In this document: positions 9,291-17,382 of the stretch, in pieces
Position numbering within the stretch: position 1 is the stretch's first letter
Layout of the letters: each line of letters begins with the position of its first letter
Assembly (NCBI RefSeq): GCF_000403845.2
Contig: NZ_KE159567.1
Span: 752,911 to 816,910, forward strand
Source of the DNA: Eubacterium sp. 14-2
GTDB taxonomy: Bacteria; Bacillota; Clostridia; Lachnospirales; Lachnospiraceae
Length of the DNA stretch: 64,000 nt
Reading direction: 5' to 3'
The notes under the pieces: model-generated
The model's database searches: none
Seen by the model: the letters and a program-made list of their open reading frames with translations, nothing else
Told to the model about the DNA's origin: nothing
Program-made: the position numbers and the translations under genes

Positions 9291-9989
9291 ATGAAAAAAG
9301 TTGGAATTATCGGCGCCATGGAGCTGGAAGTGGAAGCGCTGAAATGGGCCATGCAGATTCGCCGCAGGGTGGAGAAAGCCTCTATGGAGTTTTTGGAAGG
9401 AACATTGAACGGAACAGAGACAGTGGTTGTCCGGAGTGGAATCGGCAAGGTAAATGCGGCACTCTGTACACAGATTTTATGCGACTGCTTTGAAGTAACT
9501 CATATTATCAATACGGGAGTTGCCGGTTCTCTGAAAAATGAGATCAATATCGGAGATATTGTGGTATCCACAGATGCACTCCACCATGACGTGGACGTGC
9601 GGGTATTTGGGTATCCTCTGGGAGAGGTTCCCCAGCTGGGCTGTCTGGCATTTCCGGCAGACGACAGGCTGGTGCAGCTTGCAGTGAACTGCTGTAAAGA
9701 AGTGAACCCGGATATTGAAGTTTATCAGGGAAGAGTGGTAAGCGGAGATCAGTTTATCAGTGACAAAGGGGTAAAGAACAGGATTATAGAGAATTTCCAG
9801 GGATTTTGTGTGGAAATGGAGGGAGCGTCTATTGCCCATACCGCATATCTGAATCATGTGCCCTTTGTTATCATCCGGGCAATCTCAGATAAAGCCGATG
9901 ACAGTGCAGAGATGGACTATCCTTCATTTGAAAAAGCGGCGGCAGTTCATTCAGCAGCTCTTGTGGAGCATATGCTCCCTGTAATATAG
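9291..9989 (+). CDS. mtnN: 5'-methylthioadenosine/S-adenosylhomocysteine nucleosidase
   Basis: Hydrolyses SAH and MTA to release adenine; SRH then feeds LuxS next door. 232 residues, normal for the family. GIIGAMELEVEAL at the start carries the conserved Glu. GVAGSL and VEMEGASIAH line the ribose pocket, and SDKADD near 200 contains the catalytic Asp. AGGAGA precedes the ATG. A terminator follows 30 nt after the stop. Confidence 0.96.
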   Translation: MKKVGIIGAMELEVEALKWAMQIRRRVEKASMEFLEGTLNGTETVVVRSGIGKVNAALCTQILCDCFEVTHIINTGVAGSLKNEINIGDIVVSTDALHHDVDVRVFGYPLGEVPQLGCLAFPADDRLVQLAVNCCKEVNPDIEVYQGRVVSGDQFISDKGVKNRIIENFQGFCVEMEGASIAHTAYLNHVPFVIIRAISDKADDSAEMDYPSFEKAAAVHSAALVEHMLPVI

Positions 9990-10018
9990 AAGATTTAAAA
10001 CAGGAGATCATATATAAC

Positions 10019-10062
10019 AGAAGTTCAGCAGAGAAAGGAACTGCCGGACTTCTGATTTTTTT
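10019..10062 (+). terminator. Intrinsic terminator after mtnN
   Basis: An imperfect 13-bp stem (AGAAGTTCAGCAG with CTGCCGGACTTCT, 10019-10053) around a 9-nt loop is followed by GATTTTTTTA. Confidence 0.75.
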
Positions 10063-10368
10063 ATCTTATGGGAAATACCCTGTCGCACTAACGTGTGAAA
10101 GAATTTCCCATAAGATAAAAAATAATATGCGCAGGGTCTGCCCCAGCGAAGCGAGGGTACTCGCACAAGAGGTAAAATATTGCTTCGCAATTGTGCTAAA
10201 ACGCGATACGTTCAGCATACTGCGTATGCTCTGACGCACCGCAAATGGCGCAGCAAAGTGTCCAGGTCCCTTATGAGTGAGGGATTCAGGGAGCCCCTGC
10301 GGACCTGTCCGCTTTGTTCTCTTACAGGAAATACCCTGTCACACTAAAGCGTGCACTCCATACCGGCG
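10061..10368. repeat. Dispersed structured intergenic repeat, copy 1
   Basis: A perfect 16-bp hairpin (arms 10061-10076 and 10103-10118, starting TTATCTTATGGG) has CACTAACGTG in its loop. A linker, a small hairpin AGCATAC/GTATGCT (10214-10230) and the 73-nt core (10248-10320) follow. Inside the core are CCCTTA-TGAG-TGAGGG and CAGGTCC/GGACCTG. After the core a second left arm (TCTTACAGGAAAT) appears without its partner. It fills the gap between mtnN and the PAP2 gene. No credible gene lies in it. Confidence 0.8.
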
Positions 10369-10526
10369 GGGAATGAAAGTTATAAAGAAATTCTTAATTC
10401 GGAAAAAATCCGTTGTTTCTCCGGATTTCCTGTGCTATAATCCAGTGAGATAACCCAAAGCGGCAGAAGTTTTTCGTCTGACCGCAAAACAGGAAGGGAA
10501 ATGAAAAGGTTCAGGGTGATGATTGA

Positions 10527-11201
10527 ATGAAAGAGACAGTAAAAGACTTTTTTTATCGTTATCGGCATGGGTGGATTTTATCTTATCTGCTGATTTATCT
10601 GGCATGGTTTGCTTACCTGGAACAAACGGTGACCAGGCGTTTCCATGTAATTCATATGCCGATAGATGACTACATACCTTTTATGGAGGTATTTATCGTT
10701 CCGTATCTGCTGTGGTTTGGGTATGTGGCCCTTGCAATTACATTTTTCTTTTTCCGGAATGTACAGGATTATTACAAACTATGCATTTTTCTGTTTGTGG
10801 GAATGACGGTTTTTCTGGTGGTGTCCACGGTGTATCCCAATGGCCATTACCTGCGCCCAAGGGTATTTGAACGGGACAATATATTTGTAACGATGGTGAA
10901 AGGGCTGTATATGGTAGATACCCCTACCAATCTGTTTCCCAGCATTCATGTGTATAATTCCATCGGTGTGCATCTTTCCCTTATGCACAGTGAACAGCTG
11001 AAAGAGAAAAAATGGGTTCGGAGGATTTCTTTTGTACTGATGGTATCTATCGTTGCCTCCACCATGTTTTTAAAACAGCATTCCGTGTTTGATGTGATTA
11101 CCGCATGTATTACGGCCCTTGTGATGTACACGCTGGTATATGGTGGCGAACTGCTCGCCGGCAGGAGACGTGTATACAAGAGACAGTACAGAGAAATATA
11201 A
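10527..11201 (+). CDS. Membrane PAP2-type phosphatase (AUR1/IPC-synthase-like)
   Basis: Integral membrane protein, 224 residues, about six helices. The two PAP2 signature blocks are visible: PSIHVYNS near 135-142 and a Ser...KQHSVFD block near 172-186 carrying the second catalytic His and the Asp. The spacing fits the AUR1/inositolphosphotransferase-like branch of PAP2, which handle lipid phosphates or phosphotransfer. No lipid gene neighbours it, so the substrate is open. It ends in a terminator at 11228. Confidence 0.85.
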   Translation: MKETVKDFFYRYRHGWILSYLLIYLAWFAYLEQTVTRRFHVIHMPIDDYIPFMEVFIVPYLLWFGYVALAITFFFFRNVQDYYKLCIFLFVGMTVFLVVSTVYPNGHYLRPRVFERDNIFVTMVKGLYMVDTPTNLFPSIHVYNSIGVHLSLMHSEQLKEKKWVRRISFVLMVSIVASTMFLKQHSVFDVITACITALVMYTLVYGGELLAGRRRVYKRQYREI

Positions 11202-11227
11202 AAGAGAGAAAACTCCCATAATGCAGA

Positions 11228-11258
11228 CCGCCTGAGGGAAATCCCCAGGCGGCTGTTT
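11228..11258 (+). terminator. Intrinsic terminator after the PAP2 gene
   Basis: CCGCCTG (11228-11234) pairs with CAGGCGG (11246-11252), with an inner GGG/CCC extension, followed by CTGTTTTAT. Confidence 0.75.
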
Positions 11259-11361
11259 TATCTGTATCCATGAGAGTCGGCCATTTTCAGAATACAAAAA
11301 AGCCATGGCACTGTAACGCACCATGACTTTGTGATTATAATTTCCTGTGACATAAAAAGAA

Positions 11362-11436
11362 TCGGGGTAACAGGATTCGAACCTGCGACCTCACGGCCCC
11401 CAGCCGTGCGCTCTAGCCAAGCTGAGCCATACCCCG
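11362..11436 (-). tRNA. tRNA-Pro (anticodon GGG)
   Basis: Read on the minus strand: acceptor CGGGGTA/TACCCCG (7 bp), D stem GCTC/GAGC, anticodon stem CACGG/CCGTG around loop CTGGGGG, T arm GCAGG-TTCGAAT-CCTGT, discriminator A. Anticodon GGG reads CCC/CCU. CCA is not encoded. The gene stands alone between the PAP2 terminator and the L,D-transpeptidase promoter. Confidence 0.96.
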
Positions 11437-11503
11437 AATGCTCTCCTATTATAACATGGAAAAAATAAAAAATCAACTGTTAAATATTGAAAATTGAAAT
11501 TAT

Positions 11504-11531
11504 TTGACTTTAACAGAAATAGAATTATAAT
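11504..11531 (+). promoter_or_regulatory. Predicted sigma-A promoter of the L,D-transpeptidase gene
   Basis: TTGACT (11504-11509), 16-bp spacer, TATAAT (11526-11531), about 58 nt before the ATG. Confidence 0.7.
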
Positions 11532-11588
11532 AGACATTAGTATAATGAATCTTTTCATGATACGACAGATTAAAGAGAGGCAGAACAT

Positions 11589-13430
11589 ATGAAAACATTA
11601 AAGAAATTATCAATGAAGCAGATGGCACTTGTGGTTACAGGAAGCATTTTTCTGGTGCTTCTGGCAATATATCTGGGATTTGCAGCATTTTTCACCAGTC
11701 ATTACCTGTTCGGAACCACTATAAACGGTGTAAAGGCTTCCGGAAAAACTCCCAGGGCAATGGAACAGCTTATTGAAAATGAAATCGACGGATATACGAT
11801 TCGGCTGGAACCGGCAGAAGGAAAAGAAGAAATAATTGAAGGCTGCGACATTAACCTGAAGCCTGTATTTGACGGAAGTTTGCAGGGTGTATTACTCAGC
11901 CAGAATGGATTTGCCTGGCCCATGTCCCTGTTCCGGGAATCCAGGGTAGAGCTGGAAACCATGGTGGATTACAACGAGGAAGCATTGCAGAAGGTTATAA
12001 AAGAGCTGGAACTGATGGATGAAGATCAGATGATTAAGGCAGAAAACGCCATTATTTCTGAATATTCTGAAAAAGACGGATACCATATCATTCCGGAGGA
12101 AGAAGGTACTGTAATAGAAGAAAAGCAGTTTCTTCAGGCGCTGGAAGAGGCCATTCTGAACCTGCAGGAACATATGGTTCTGGCAGAAAAAGACTGTTAT
12201 GTGAAGCCGGAATATACACAGGAGTCAGAAGAAGTTATAAAACTGGCGGAAACCATGAACCGGTACGCAGGGGCTGTGATCACCTACGATTTTGGAGACA
12301 GTCAGGAGGTTCTGGACGGAAAAACCATCAGCCAGTGGATTTCAGTAAATGACGAATATAAAGCAAAACTTTCCAGGAAAAAAATAGAAGAATATGTGGC
12401 AGGCCTGGCGGATACTTACAACACTGCCGGAAAATCCAAATCACTGGCATCTTCCTACGGCGCCAGTGTTACGGTAAGCGGCGGCGATTACGGCTGGAAG
12501 ATAGACCAGGAAAAAGAAGCAGAAGCACTGAGAGGAAATATCAAAAAAGGAGAAACCCTTTCCAGAGAGCCGGAATATGCTCAGCGCGCCAACAGCCGGG
12601 GAGGAAATGATTACGGCAGTACATATGTGGAAGTAAACCTGACCGCCCAGCATCTGCATTATTACAAAGACGGTTCTCTGGTGTTAGAGACAGATTTTGT
12701 ATCGGGAAATGACGCCAAAGGCTGGAGTACCCCTCCGGGAGCTTTCGGCCTGTATTACAAACAGCTGGATAAAACACTGCGGGGAGAAGGGTATGCCACA
12801 CCGGTGGATTTCTGGATGCCCTTTAACGGCGGAGTTGGATTTCATGACGCCAACTGGCGCAGGGATTTCGGGGGAAACTACTATAAAAGAGGAGGTTCCC
12901 ACGGCTGTATCAATATGCCCTACAATGCGGCAAAGACACTGTATGATAATATAGAAGCCGGATGCCCGGTGCTTGTGTACCAGCTTCCGGGTTCGGAAAG
13001 TGCCAAGGCGAAACAGCAGGACGCTGCGGCAGTGGTGACAGAGCTGATTGCCTCCCTGGGAGAAATTACCCTGGACAGCAGGGAAGCTGTTACAAATGCC
13101 AGAAATCAGTACAATGGGCTGGATGGCGGAGCCAGAGGCTATGTGAGCAATTATAATGTGCTGGAAGAAGCAGAGGCGAGAATCGGGCAGCTGGAAGCGG
13201 AAGCGGCTGCCGATCAGCAGGCGCAGGCAGAAGCCCAGCCGGTGATTGATGCCATTAACCAGCTTGCGGGACAGAAAATCACACTGGATATGAAAGATAC
13301 CATTAAAAATATTCGCAAACAGTACAACAAACTGTCAGAGGCTGCCCGCAGTAAAGTAACCAACTACAATATTCTGACAGAGGCCGAGGTGAAAATAGAA
13401 AAACTGGAGAAGGAGAAAGAAAAAGAATAG
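11589..13430 (+). CDS. Membrane-anchored L,D-transpeptidase (YkuD) with C-terminal helical repeats
   Basis: Cell-wall enzyme forming 3-3 peptidoglycan crosslinks or attaching proteins. 613 residues. An N-terminal membrane anchor (about 12-35) is followed by a long extracytoplasmic region resembling the PG-binding/VanW-linked module (about 40-330). The YkuD catalytic domain (about 345-470) carries the conserved His in GFHDANW and the SHGCINMP motif with catalytic Cys near 439. The C-terminus has two related helical repeats of about 55 residues (LDSREAVTNARNQYNGL and LDMKDTIKNIRKQYNKL). GAGAGG precedes the ATG. Confidence 0.92.
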   Translation: MKTLKKLSMKQMALVVTGSIFLVLLAIYLGFAAFFTSHYLFGTTINGVKASGKTPRAMEQLIENEIDGYTIRLEPAEGKEEIIEGCDINLKPVFDGSLQGVLLSQNGFAWPMSLFRESRVELETMVDYNEEALQKVIKELELMDEDQMIKAENAIISEYSEKDGYHIIPEEEGTVIEEKQFLQALEEAILNLQEHMVLAEKDCYVKPEYTQESEEVIKLAETMNRYAGAVITYDFGDSQEVLDGKTISQWISVNDEYKAKLSRKKIEEYVAGLADTYNTAGKSKSLASSYGASVTVSGGDYGWKIDQEKEAEALRGNIKKGETLSREPEYAQRANSRGGNDYGSTYVEVNLTAQHLHYYKDGSLVLETDFVSGNDAKGWSTPPGAFGLYYKQLDKTLRGEGYATPVDFWMPFNGGVGFHDANWRRDFGGNYYKRGGSHGCINMPYNAAKTLYDNIEAGCPVLVYQLPGSESAKAKQQDAAAVVTELIASLGEITLDSREAVTNARNQYNGLDGGARGYVSNYNVLEEAEARIGQLEAEAAADQQAQAEAQPVIDAINQLAGQKITLDMKDTIKNIRKQYNKLSEAARSKVTNYNILTEAEVKIEKLEKEKEKE

Positions 13431-13454
13431 TGGAAAATTTTGCGGGGTGAGGTT

Positions 13455-14468
13455 ATGGAACATACGAAAGAGTACGAGAAAAAATTAACCATTTCAGACG
13501 TGGCAGAGGCATTGGGGGTGTCGAAAACCACAGTTTCCAGAGCAATTTCCGGAAAAGGAAGGATAGGGAAAGAGACAAAAGAACGGGTGCTGGAATACAT
13601 TCAGGAACATAATTACAAACCGAATGTACTGGCAAAGGGACTGGCCCAGCTTAAGACCTATAATATCGGCGTTATGCTGCCGGAGGATTACACGGTGGTG
13701 GACCTGCCTTTTTTTCAGACCTGCCTGACAGGGGTACAGGAGACAGCTGTGAGCATGGATTACGACGTGCTGCTCACCCTGGGAAAAGAAAATGACTGCA
13801 CCCAGCTGGAACGGATGATAGAGAACCATAAAGTGGATGGAGTAATCCTTATGCGCACCTTTACCAAAGACGTCCACATTGAATATCTGAAATCCCAGGA
13901 AATTCCCTTTGTGACAGTGGGAAGCACCAATTATCAGGGAGTCATTCAGGTAGATAACGACCATAAAAGCGCCTGTCGGGAGCTGATTTCCATTCTGCTG
14001 TTAAAAGGCATGAAAAAAATAGGGCTGATAGGAGGAATCGAATCCCATGTGGTGACTCAGAACCGCCTGCAGGGCTATATTGAGGCTCACAAAGCAGCAG
14101 GTATGGCCCTGGATAAAGACATCATATGTGTCAATGTGGAAAAGGACATACTGATTGAACAGGGAGTGGAACGTCTTCTGGCCCATGGGGCCGACTGTAT
14201 TGTCTGTCTGGATGATGCAGTGTGCATTCATGTGCTGAACAAGCTGCGCCGGGAAAACATTCAGGTGCCGGATCAGATGCGGGTGGCTTCCTTTTATGAC
14301 AGCACGATTCTGGAAAATAATCTGCCTTCTGTGACTTCCCTGTCCTTTGACGCACGGGAGCTTGGAAATGTGGCATGTAAAATATTACTGGAAGCTGTAG
14401 AAGGAAAACAGACAGATTTTCGGACCTTACTTGGTTATGAGGTGGTTTTGAAAGAATCCACAAAATAA
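13455..14468 (+). CDS. LacI/GalR-family transcriptional regulator
   Basis: 337 residues. The N-terminal LacI helix-turn-helix (TISDVAEALGVSKTTVSRAISG, about 11-32) and hinge helix (YKPNVLAKGLA) are followed by a periplasmic-binding-protein-like sugar domain. The ATG at 13455 is preferred; a TTG at 13440 in the same frame would add five residues. The nearest purine run (GGGGTGAGG) is close to the ATG. It stands directly before a galactan/galactoside locus with CAANCGNTTG sites, and probably represses it until a galactoside or galactose-derived inducer appears (inference). Confidence 0.92.
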   Translation: MEHTKEYEKKLTISDVAEALGVSKTTVSRAISGKGRIGKETKERVLEYIQEHNYKPNVLAKGLAQLKTYNIGVMLPEDYTVVDLPFFQTCLTGVQETAVSMDYDVLLTLGKENDCTQLERMIENHKVDGVILMRTFTKDVHIEYLKSQEIPFVTVGSTNYQGVIQVDNDHKSACRELISILLLKGMKKIGLIGGIESHVVTQNRLQGYIEAHKAAGMALDKDIICVNVEKDILIEQGVERLLAHGADCIVCLDDAVCIHVLNKLRRENIQVPDQMRVASFYDSTILENNLPSVTSLSFDARELGNVACKILLEAVEGKQTDFRTLLGYEVVLKESTK

Positions 14469-14582
14469 AACACAACATGTTTCAGCCCCGTATTGCTGTA
14501 TAATCCGCTGGTGTGCGGAAAATGCACACATTCATTCTTTGTGGATTTAGTAAAAATACAGGTAAAAATAAAGTAAAATAAG

Positions 14583-14620
14583 ACTAAAAAGCATTGGTAA
14601 ATTTACCAATGCTTTTTAGT
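14583..14620. repeat. 38-bp perfect palindrome
   Basis: Both halves are exact reverse complements, centred between 14601 and 14602, reading ACTAAAAAGCATTGGTAAA in the left half. It may act as the terminator of the LacI gene (each arm ends in an A or T run, so it would work both ways) or as a protein-binding site. It sits 115 nt after the LacI stop. Confidence 0.8.
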
Positions 14621-14726
14621 AAAAATGGAAAAGAAAGGAAAAAAGCCGGTTTTACAGGCATGGTAACGTTACCGGATAAAAAGTTGCACAGTAGAACTGT
14701 ACAGAATACAGGTAATCTCAGGCGCG

Positions 14727-14736
14727 CAAACGGTTG
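14727..14736. promoter_or_regulatory. Upstream LacI-type operator
   Basis: CAAACGGTTG within GCGCAAACGGTTGCGC, whose outer six bases on each side are exact complements. The central CG is typical of LacI/GalR operators. It lies 81 nt upstream of the -35 and 138 bp from the downstream site. Confidence 0.6.
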
Positions 14737-14822
14737 CGCAATGGAAAAATGTAGTAAAACTGACGAAAAACCGTTAGACAAAATATACAAAAACTACAAT
14801 GGAAATATAGAAAGTGTTGACA

Positions 14823-14851
14823 TTGACAACAATCTGTTACTCTGTTAAACT
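14823..14851 (+). promoter_or_regulatory. Promoter of the sugar ABC/galactosidase operon
   Basis: TTGACA (14823-14828), 17-bp spacer, TAAACT (14846-14851). A second TTGACA directly precedes it at 14817. Transcription would start near 14858, inside or next to the downstream operator. Confidence 0.7.
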
Positions 14852-14864
14852 ATAAAACATAGAA

Positions 14865-14874
14865 CAACCGCTTG
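14865..14874. promoter_or_regulatory. Downstream LacI-type operator overlapping the transcript start
   Basis: CAACCGCTTG, followed by CGCAA as in the upstream site (shared AANCGNTTGCGCAA). Its place just after the -10 fits repression by blocking initiation. Confidence 0.6.
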
Positions 14875-14924
14875 CGCAACAAAAGCATTTTGTTGTTCTA
14901 AACAAAATATGGGAGGAAACAAAT

Positions 14925-16319
14925 ATGAAGAAAAAACTTTTAGCAGCATTACTTTGTGTGGCAATGTCCGCAAGCATGCTGGCCGGCTGCGGCAACAATT
15001 CCGGCGGCAATAACTCTGCAAATGCAGGTGATGACAAGCAGGAGACAGGCGACGATGCAGCAGGGGATGACGCGGAAGCAGGCGACGACGCAGAAGCAGG
15101 TGATGATGCGGCAGCCGGCGATGAGAACACACTGACCGTATGGTGCTGGGACCCGAAATTCAACATCTATGCAATGGAAGAAGCAGGCAAGTTATATCAG
15201 GCGGATCATCCGGAATTCAACATTAACGTAGTTGAGACTCCCTGGGATGATATTCAGAAGAAGCTGACCACAGCAGCAACAGGCGGCGCTCTTGACACTC
15301 TGCCGGATATCATGCTGGTACAGGATAATGCATTCCAGAAGAATGTAATTTCATTCCCGGAAGCATTCACAGATTTAACAGACAGCGGTGTTGATTTCAG
15401 CCAGTTTGGTGAAGCAAAAACTGCTTATTCCGTAGTAGAAGGCAAGAACTATGGTGTTCCTTTTGACAATGGTACCGTTGTGGCATGTTATCGTACAGAT
15501 GTTCTGGAAGAAGCAGGATTTACCGTAGATGATTTCACAGATATCACATGGGATGAATATCTGGAAAAAGGTAAAGTTGTTCTGGAAAAGACCGGACAGC
15601 CGCTGCTTTCCTGCCAGTCCACAGAATCTGACGTTATCATGATGATGCTGCAGTCCTGCGGCGCTTCTCTCTTTGACGACGAAGGAAATCCCAACATGGT
15701 TGGCAATGATTCTCTGAAAAAAGTTATGGAAACTTACCAGCAGCTGGTGGAAACCGGTGTCTGCAAGCTGGTAAACAGCTGGGATGAATATGTTCAGACT
15801 CTTACAACAGGTACAGTAGCAGGTACCATCAACGGATGCTGGATTATGGCTTCCATTCAGTCTGCAGAAGACCAGAGCGGAAAATGGGCGCTCACCAATA
15901 TGCCGAGTCTGGTTGGCGTTGAAGGAGCAACCAATTATTCCAACAACGGTGGATCTTCCTGGGCTATCACAAGCAACTGCAAGAATATGGAACTGGCAAA
16001 AGATTTCCTGAAATCTACCTTTGCAGGAAGTGTTGAACTGTATGAAAACATTCTTCCGAGTTCCGGTGCTTTAGCTACTTATCTGCCGGCAGGTGATTCC
16101 GATGTATACGCAGAGCCTTCTGAATTCTACGGCGGAGATGCTGTATTTAAGAAAATTACTGAGTATGCAAGCAAATGCCCAAGCAACAATACAGGTGTAT
16201 ATTACTATGAAGCACGTGACGCTATCGCAACAGCCATCCAGAATGTGGTAGGCGGATCTGATATTGATTCTGAACTTGAAATTGCACAGGGTACCGTAGA
16301 AGGACTTATGGAGCAGTAA
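14925..16319 (+). CDS. Sugar ABC transporter substrate-binding lipoprotein
   Basis: Extracellular solute-binding protein of the carbohydrate (family 1) type, 464 residues. A signal peptide ends in the lipobox LAGC with the lipid-modified Cys at 22. A flexible acidic linker rich in GDDA repeats follows (about 28-65), then the binding domain (LTVWCWDPKFN onward). It probably captures galacto-oligosaccharides, judged from GH2 and GH53 downstream. GGGAGG precedes the ATG. A strong hairpin separates it from the permease genes. Confidence 0.93.
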   Translation: MKKKLLAALLCVAMSASMLAGCGNNSGGNNSANAGDDKQETGDDAAGDDAEAGDDAEAGDDAAAGDENTLTVWCWDPKFNIYAMEEAGKLYQADHPEFNINVVETPWDDIQKKLTTAATGGALDTLPDIMLVQDNAFQKNVISFPEAFTDLTDSGVDFSQFGEAKTAYSVVEGKNYGVPFDNGTVVACYRTDVLEEAGFTVDDFTDITWDEYLEKGKVVLEKTGQPLLSCQSTESDVIMMMLQSCGASLFDDEGNPNMVGNDSLKKVMETYQQLVETGVCKLVNSWDEYVQTLTTGTVAGTINGCWIMASIQSAEDQSGKWALTNMPSLVGVEGATNYSNNGGSSWAITSNCKNMELAKDFLKSTFAGSVELYENILPSSGALATYLPAGDSDVYAEPSEFYGGDAVFKKITEYASKCPSNNTGVYYYEARDAIATAIQNVVGGSDIDSELEIAQGTVEGLMEQ

Positions 16320-16422
16320 AAGTCAGAACACTTGTTACATAAGTGGTAAAATTCCAGTGTTTGCAGTGCTGCAAATACTACAAACGCCCTTTTTATCTTT
16401 ATAAAACGGGCCATATAAAAAG

Positions 16423-16456
16423 CAGTCAGGGGGTCAGCAGTTGCTGCCCCCGACTG
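16423..16456 (+). promoter_or_regulatory. Strong intercistronic hairpin after the binding-protein gene
   Basis: CAGTC-A-GGGGG-T-CAGC pairs with GCTG-CCCCC-GACTG around an AGTT loop: 14 base pairs with two bulged bases. It is not followed by a T-run, so it is better read as an mRNA-protecting or attenuating structure. Such a structure would allow more binding protein than permease, which is usual for these importers. Confidence 0.65.
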
Positions 16457-16476
16457 AGACTAAAGGGGGTAAATAT

Positions 16477-17382
16477 GTGAGTCAGACAAGTGAACCCAAA
16501 AAGAAAAAAATGTCTTTGAGTAAAAGACATAACCTTACCGGCTGGGCTTTCCTGACGCCGGCGACGCTCATGATTGCAGTTATGAGTTTCTGGCCCATGA
16601 TTCAGGCCTTTATCCTGTCCATGCAGAAAGGAAAAGGAAACGACTTAAGGTTTGGCGGACTTGACAATTATGTCAGGATGTTTAAAGATAAAGTCTTTAT
16701 GACATCTCTTGGAAATACATTTTTTTATCTGCTTATTCAGGTGCCCATCATGCTGATTCTGGCATTGATGCTGGCGCAGATGCTGAACAACAAAAATCTT
16801 CGGTGTAAAGGACTGTTCCGTACCGCGATTTTTCTGCCATGTGCAACGTCACTGGTTTCATACGCGATTATCTTCCGTTCCCTGTTTGGTGTAGACGGAT
16901 TTATCAACTCAATTCTGATTAAACTGGGAATCCTGAATACGGGATATAATTTCCTGGGAAATGCCGGGAGTGCAAAAGCTGTAATTATTATAGCATTGAT
17001 ATGGAGATGGACCGGATATAATATGGTATTTTATCTTTCCGGATTACAAAATATAGAATATTCTGTATATGAAGCAGCAAAAATTGACGGGGCAAATCCC
17101 CTGCAGACATTTTTTAAGATTACGGTTCCGCTGTTGAAACCTACGATTCTTCTGACAGCAATCATGTCGACAAACGGAACATTGCAGCTGTTTGACGAGT
17201 CCTTTAACCTGACAAAGGGAGGACCTTCCAACGCTACGATTACCATGTCCCACTACATATATAATGTATCCTTTAAATATGTGCCGAACTTCGGCTACGC
17301 AGCAGCCATGTCCTTCCTGATCTTTATCCTGGTGGCAATTCTGGCATTTATTCAGATGAAAGTAGGTGATAAGCGTGACTAA
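16477..17382 (+). CDS. Sugar ABC transporter permease, MalF/UgpA type
   Basis: Inner-membrane permease, about 301 residues, six helices. The EAA loop that docks the ATPase reads EAAKIDGANPLQTFFKITVP. The GTG at 16477 is chosen because AAAGGGGG lies 7 nt upstream; an out-of-frame ATG at 16475 runs directly into TGA. ATG 16510 is the alternative. The next permease gene overlaps its end by 8 nt. No ATPase gene is in the operon, so a shared MsmX-type ATPase elsewhere is expected. Confidence 0.92.
   Translation: MSQTSEPKKKKMSLSKRHNLTGWAFLTPATLMIAVMSFWPMIQAFILSMQKGKGNDLRFGGLDNYVRMFKDKVFMTSLGNTFFYLLIQVPIMLILALMLAQMLNNKNLRCKGLFRTAIFLPCATSLVSYAIIFRSLFGVDGFINSILIKLGILNTGYNFLGNAGSAKAVIIIALIWRWTGYNMVFYLSGLQNIEYSVYEAAKIDGANPLQTFFKITVPLLKPTILLTAIMSTNGTLQLFDESFNLTKGGPSNATITMSHYIYNVSFKYVPNFGYAAAMSFLIFILVAILAFIQMKVGDKRD

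Larger units (their letters stand above)
14469..14924 (+). promoter_or_regulatory. Control region between the LacI gene and the sugar ABC operon
   Basis: This 456-nt stretch has no credible gene. It holds a 38-bp perfect palindrome (14583-14620), a palindrome GGTAACGTTACC (14662-14673), two CAANCGNTTG sites 138 bp apart, a good sigma-A promoter, and an 8-bp hairpin CAACAAAA/TTTTGTTG (about 14878-14896) in the leader just before the ribosome site. Confidence 0.8.

Noticed and set aside
11258-11476. Open frame on the minus strand reading GYGSAWLERTAGGREVAGSNPVTP
   Set aside because: This is the well-known artefact of translating through a tRNA; the tRNA-Pro(GGG) explains the sequence.
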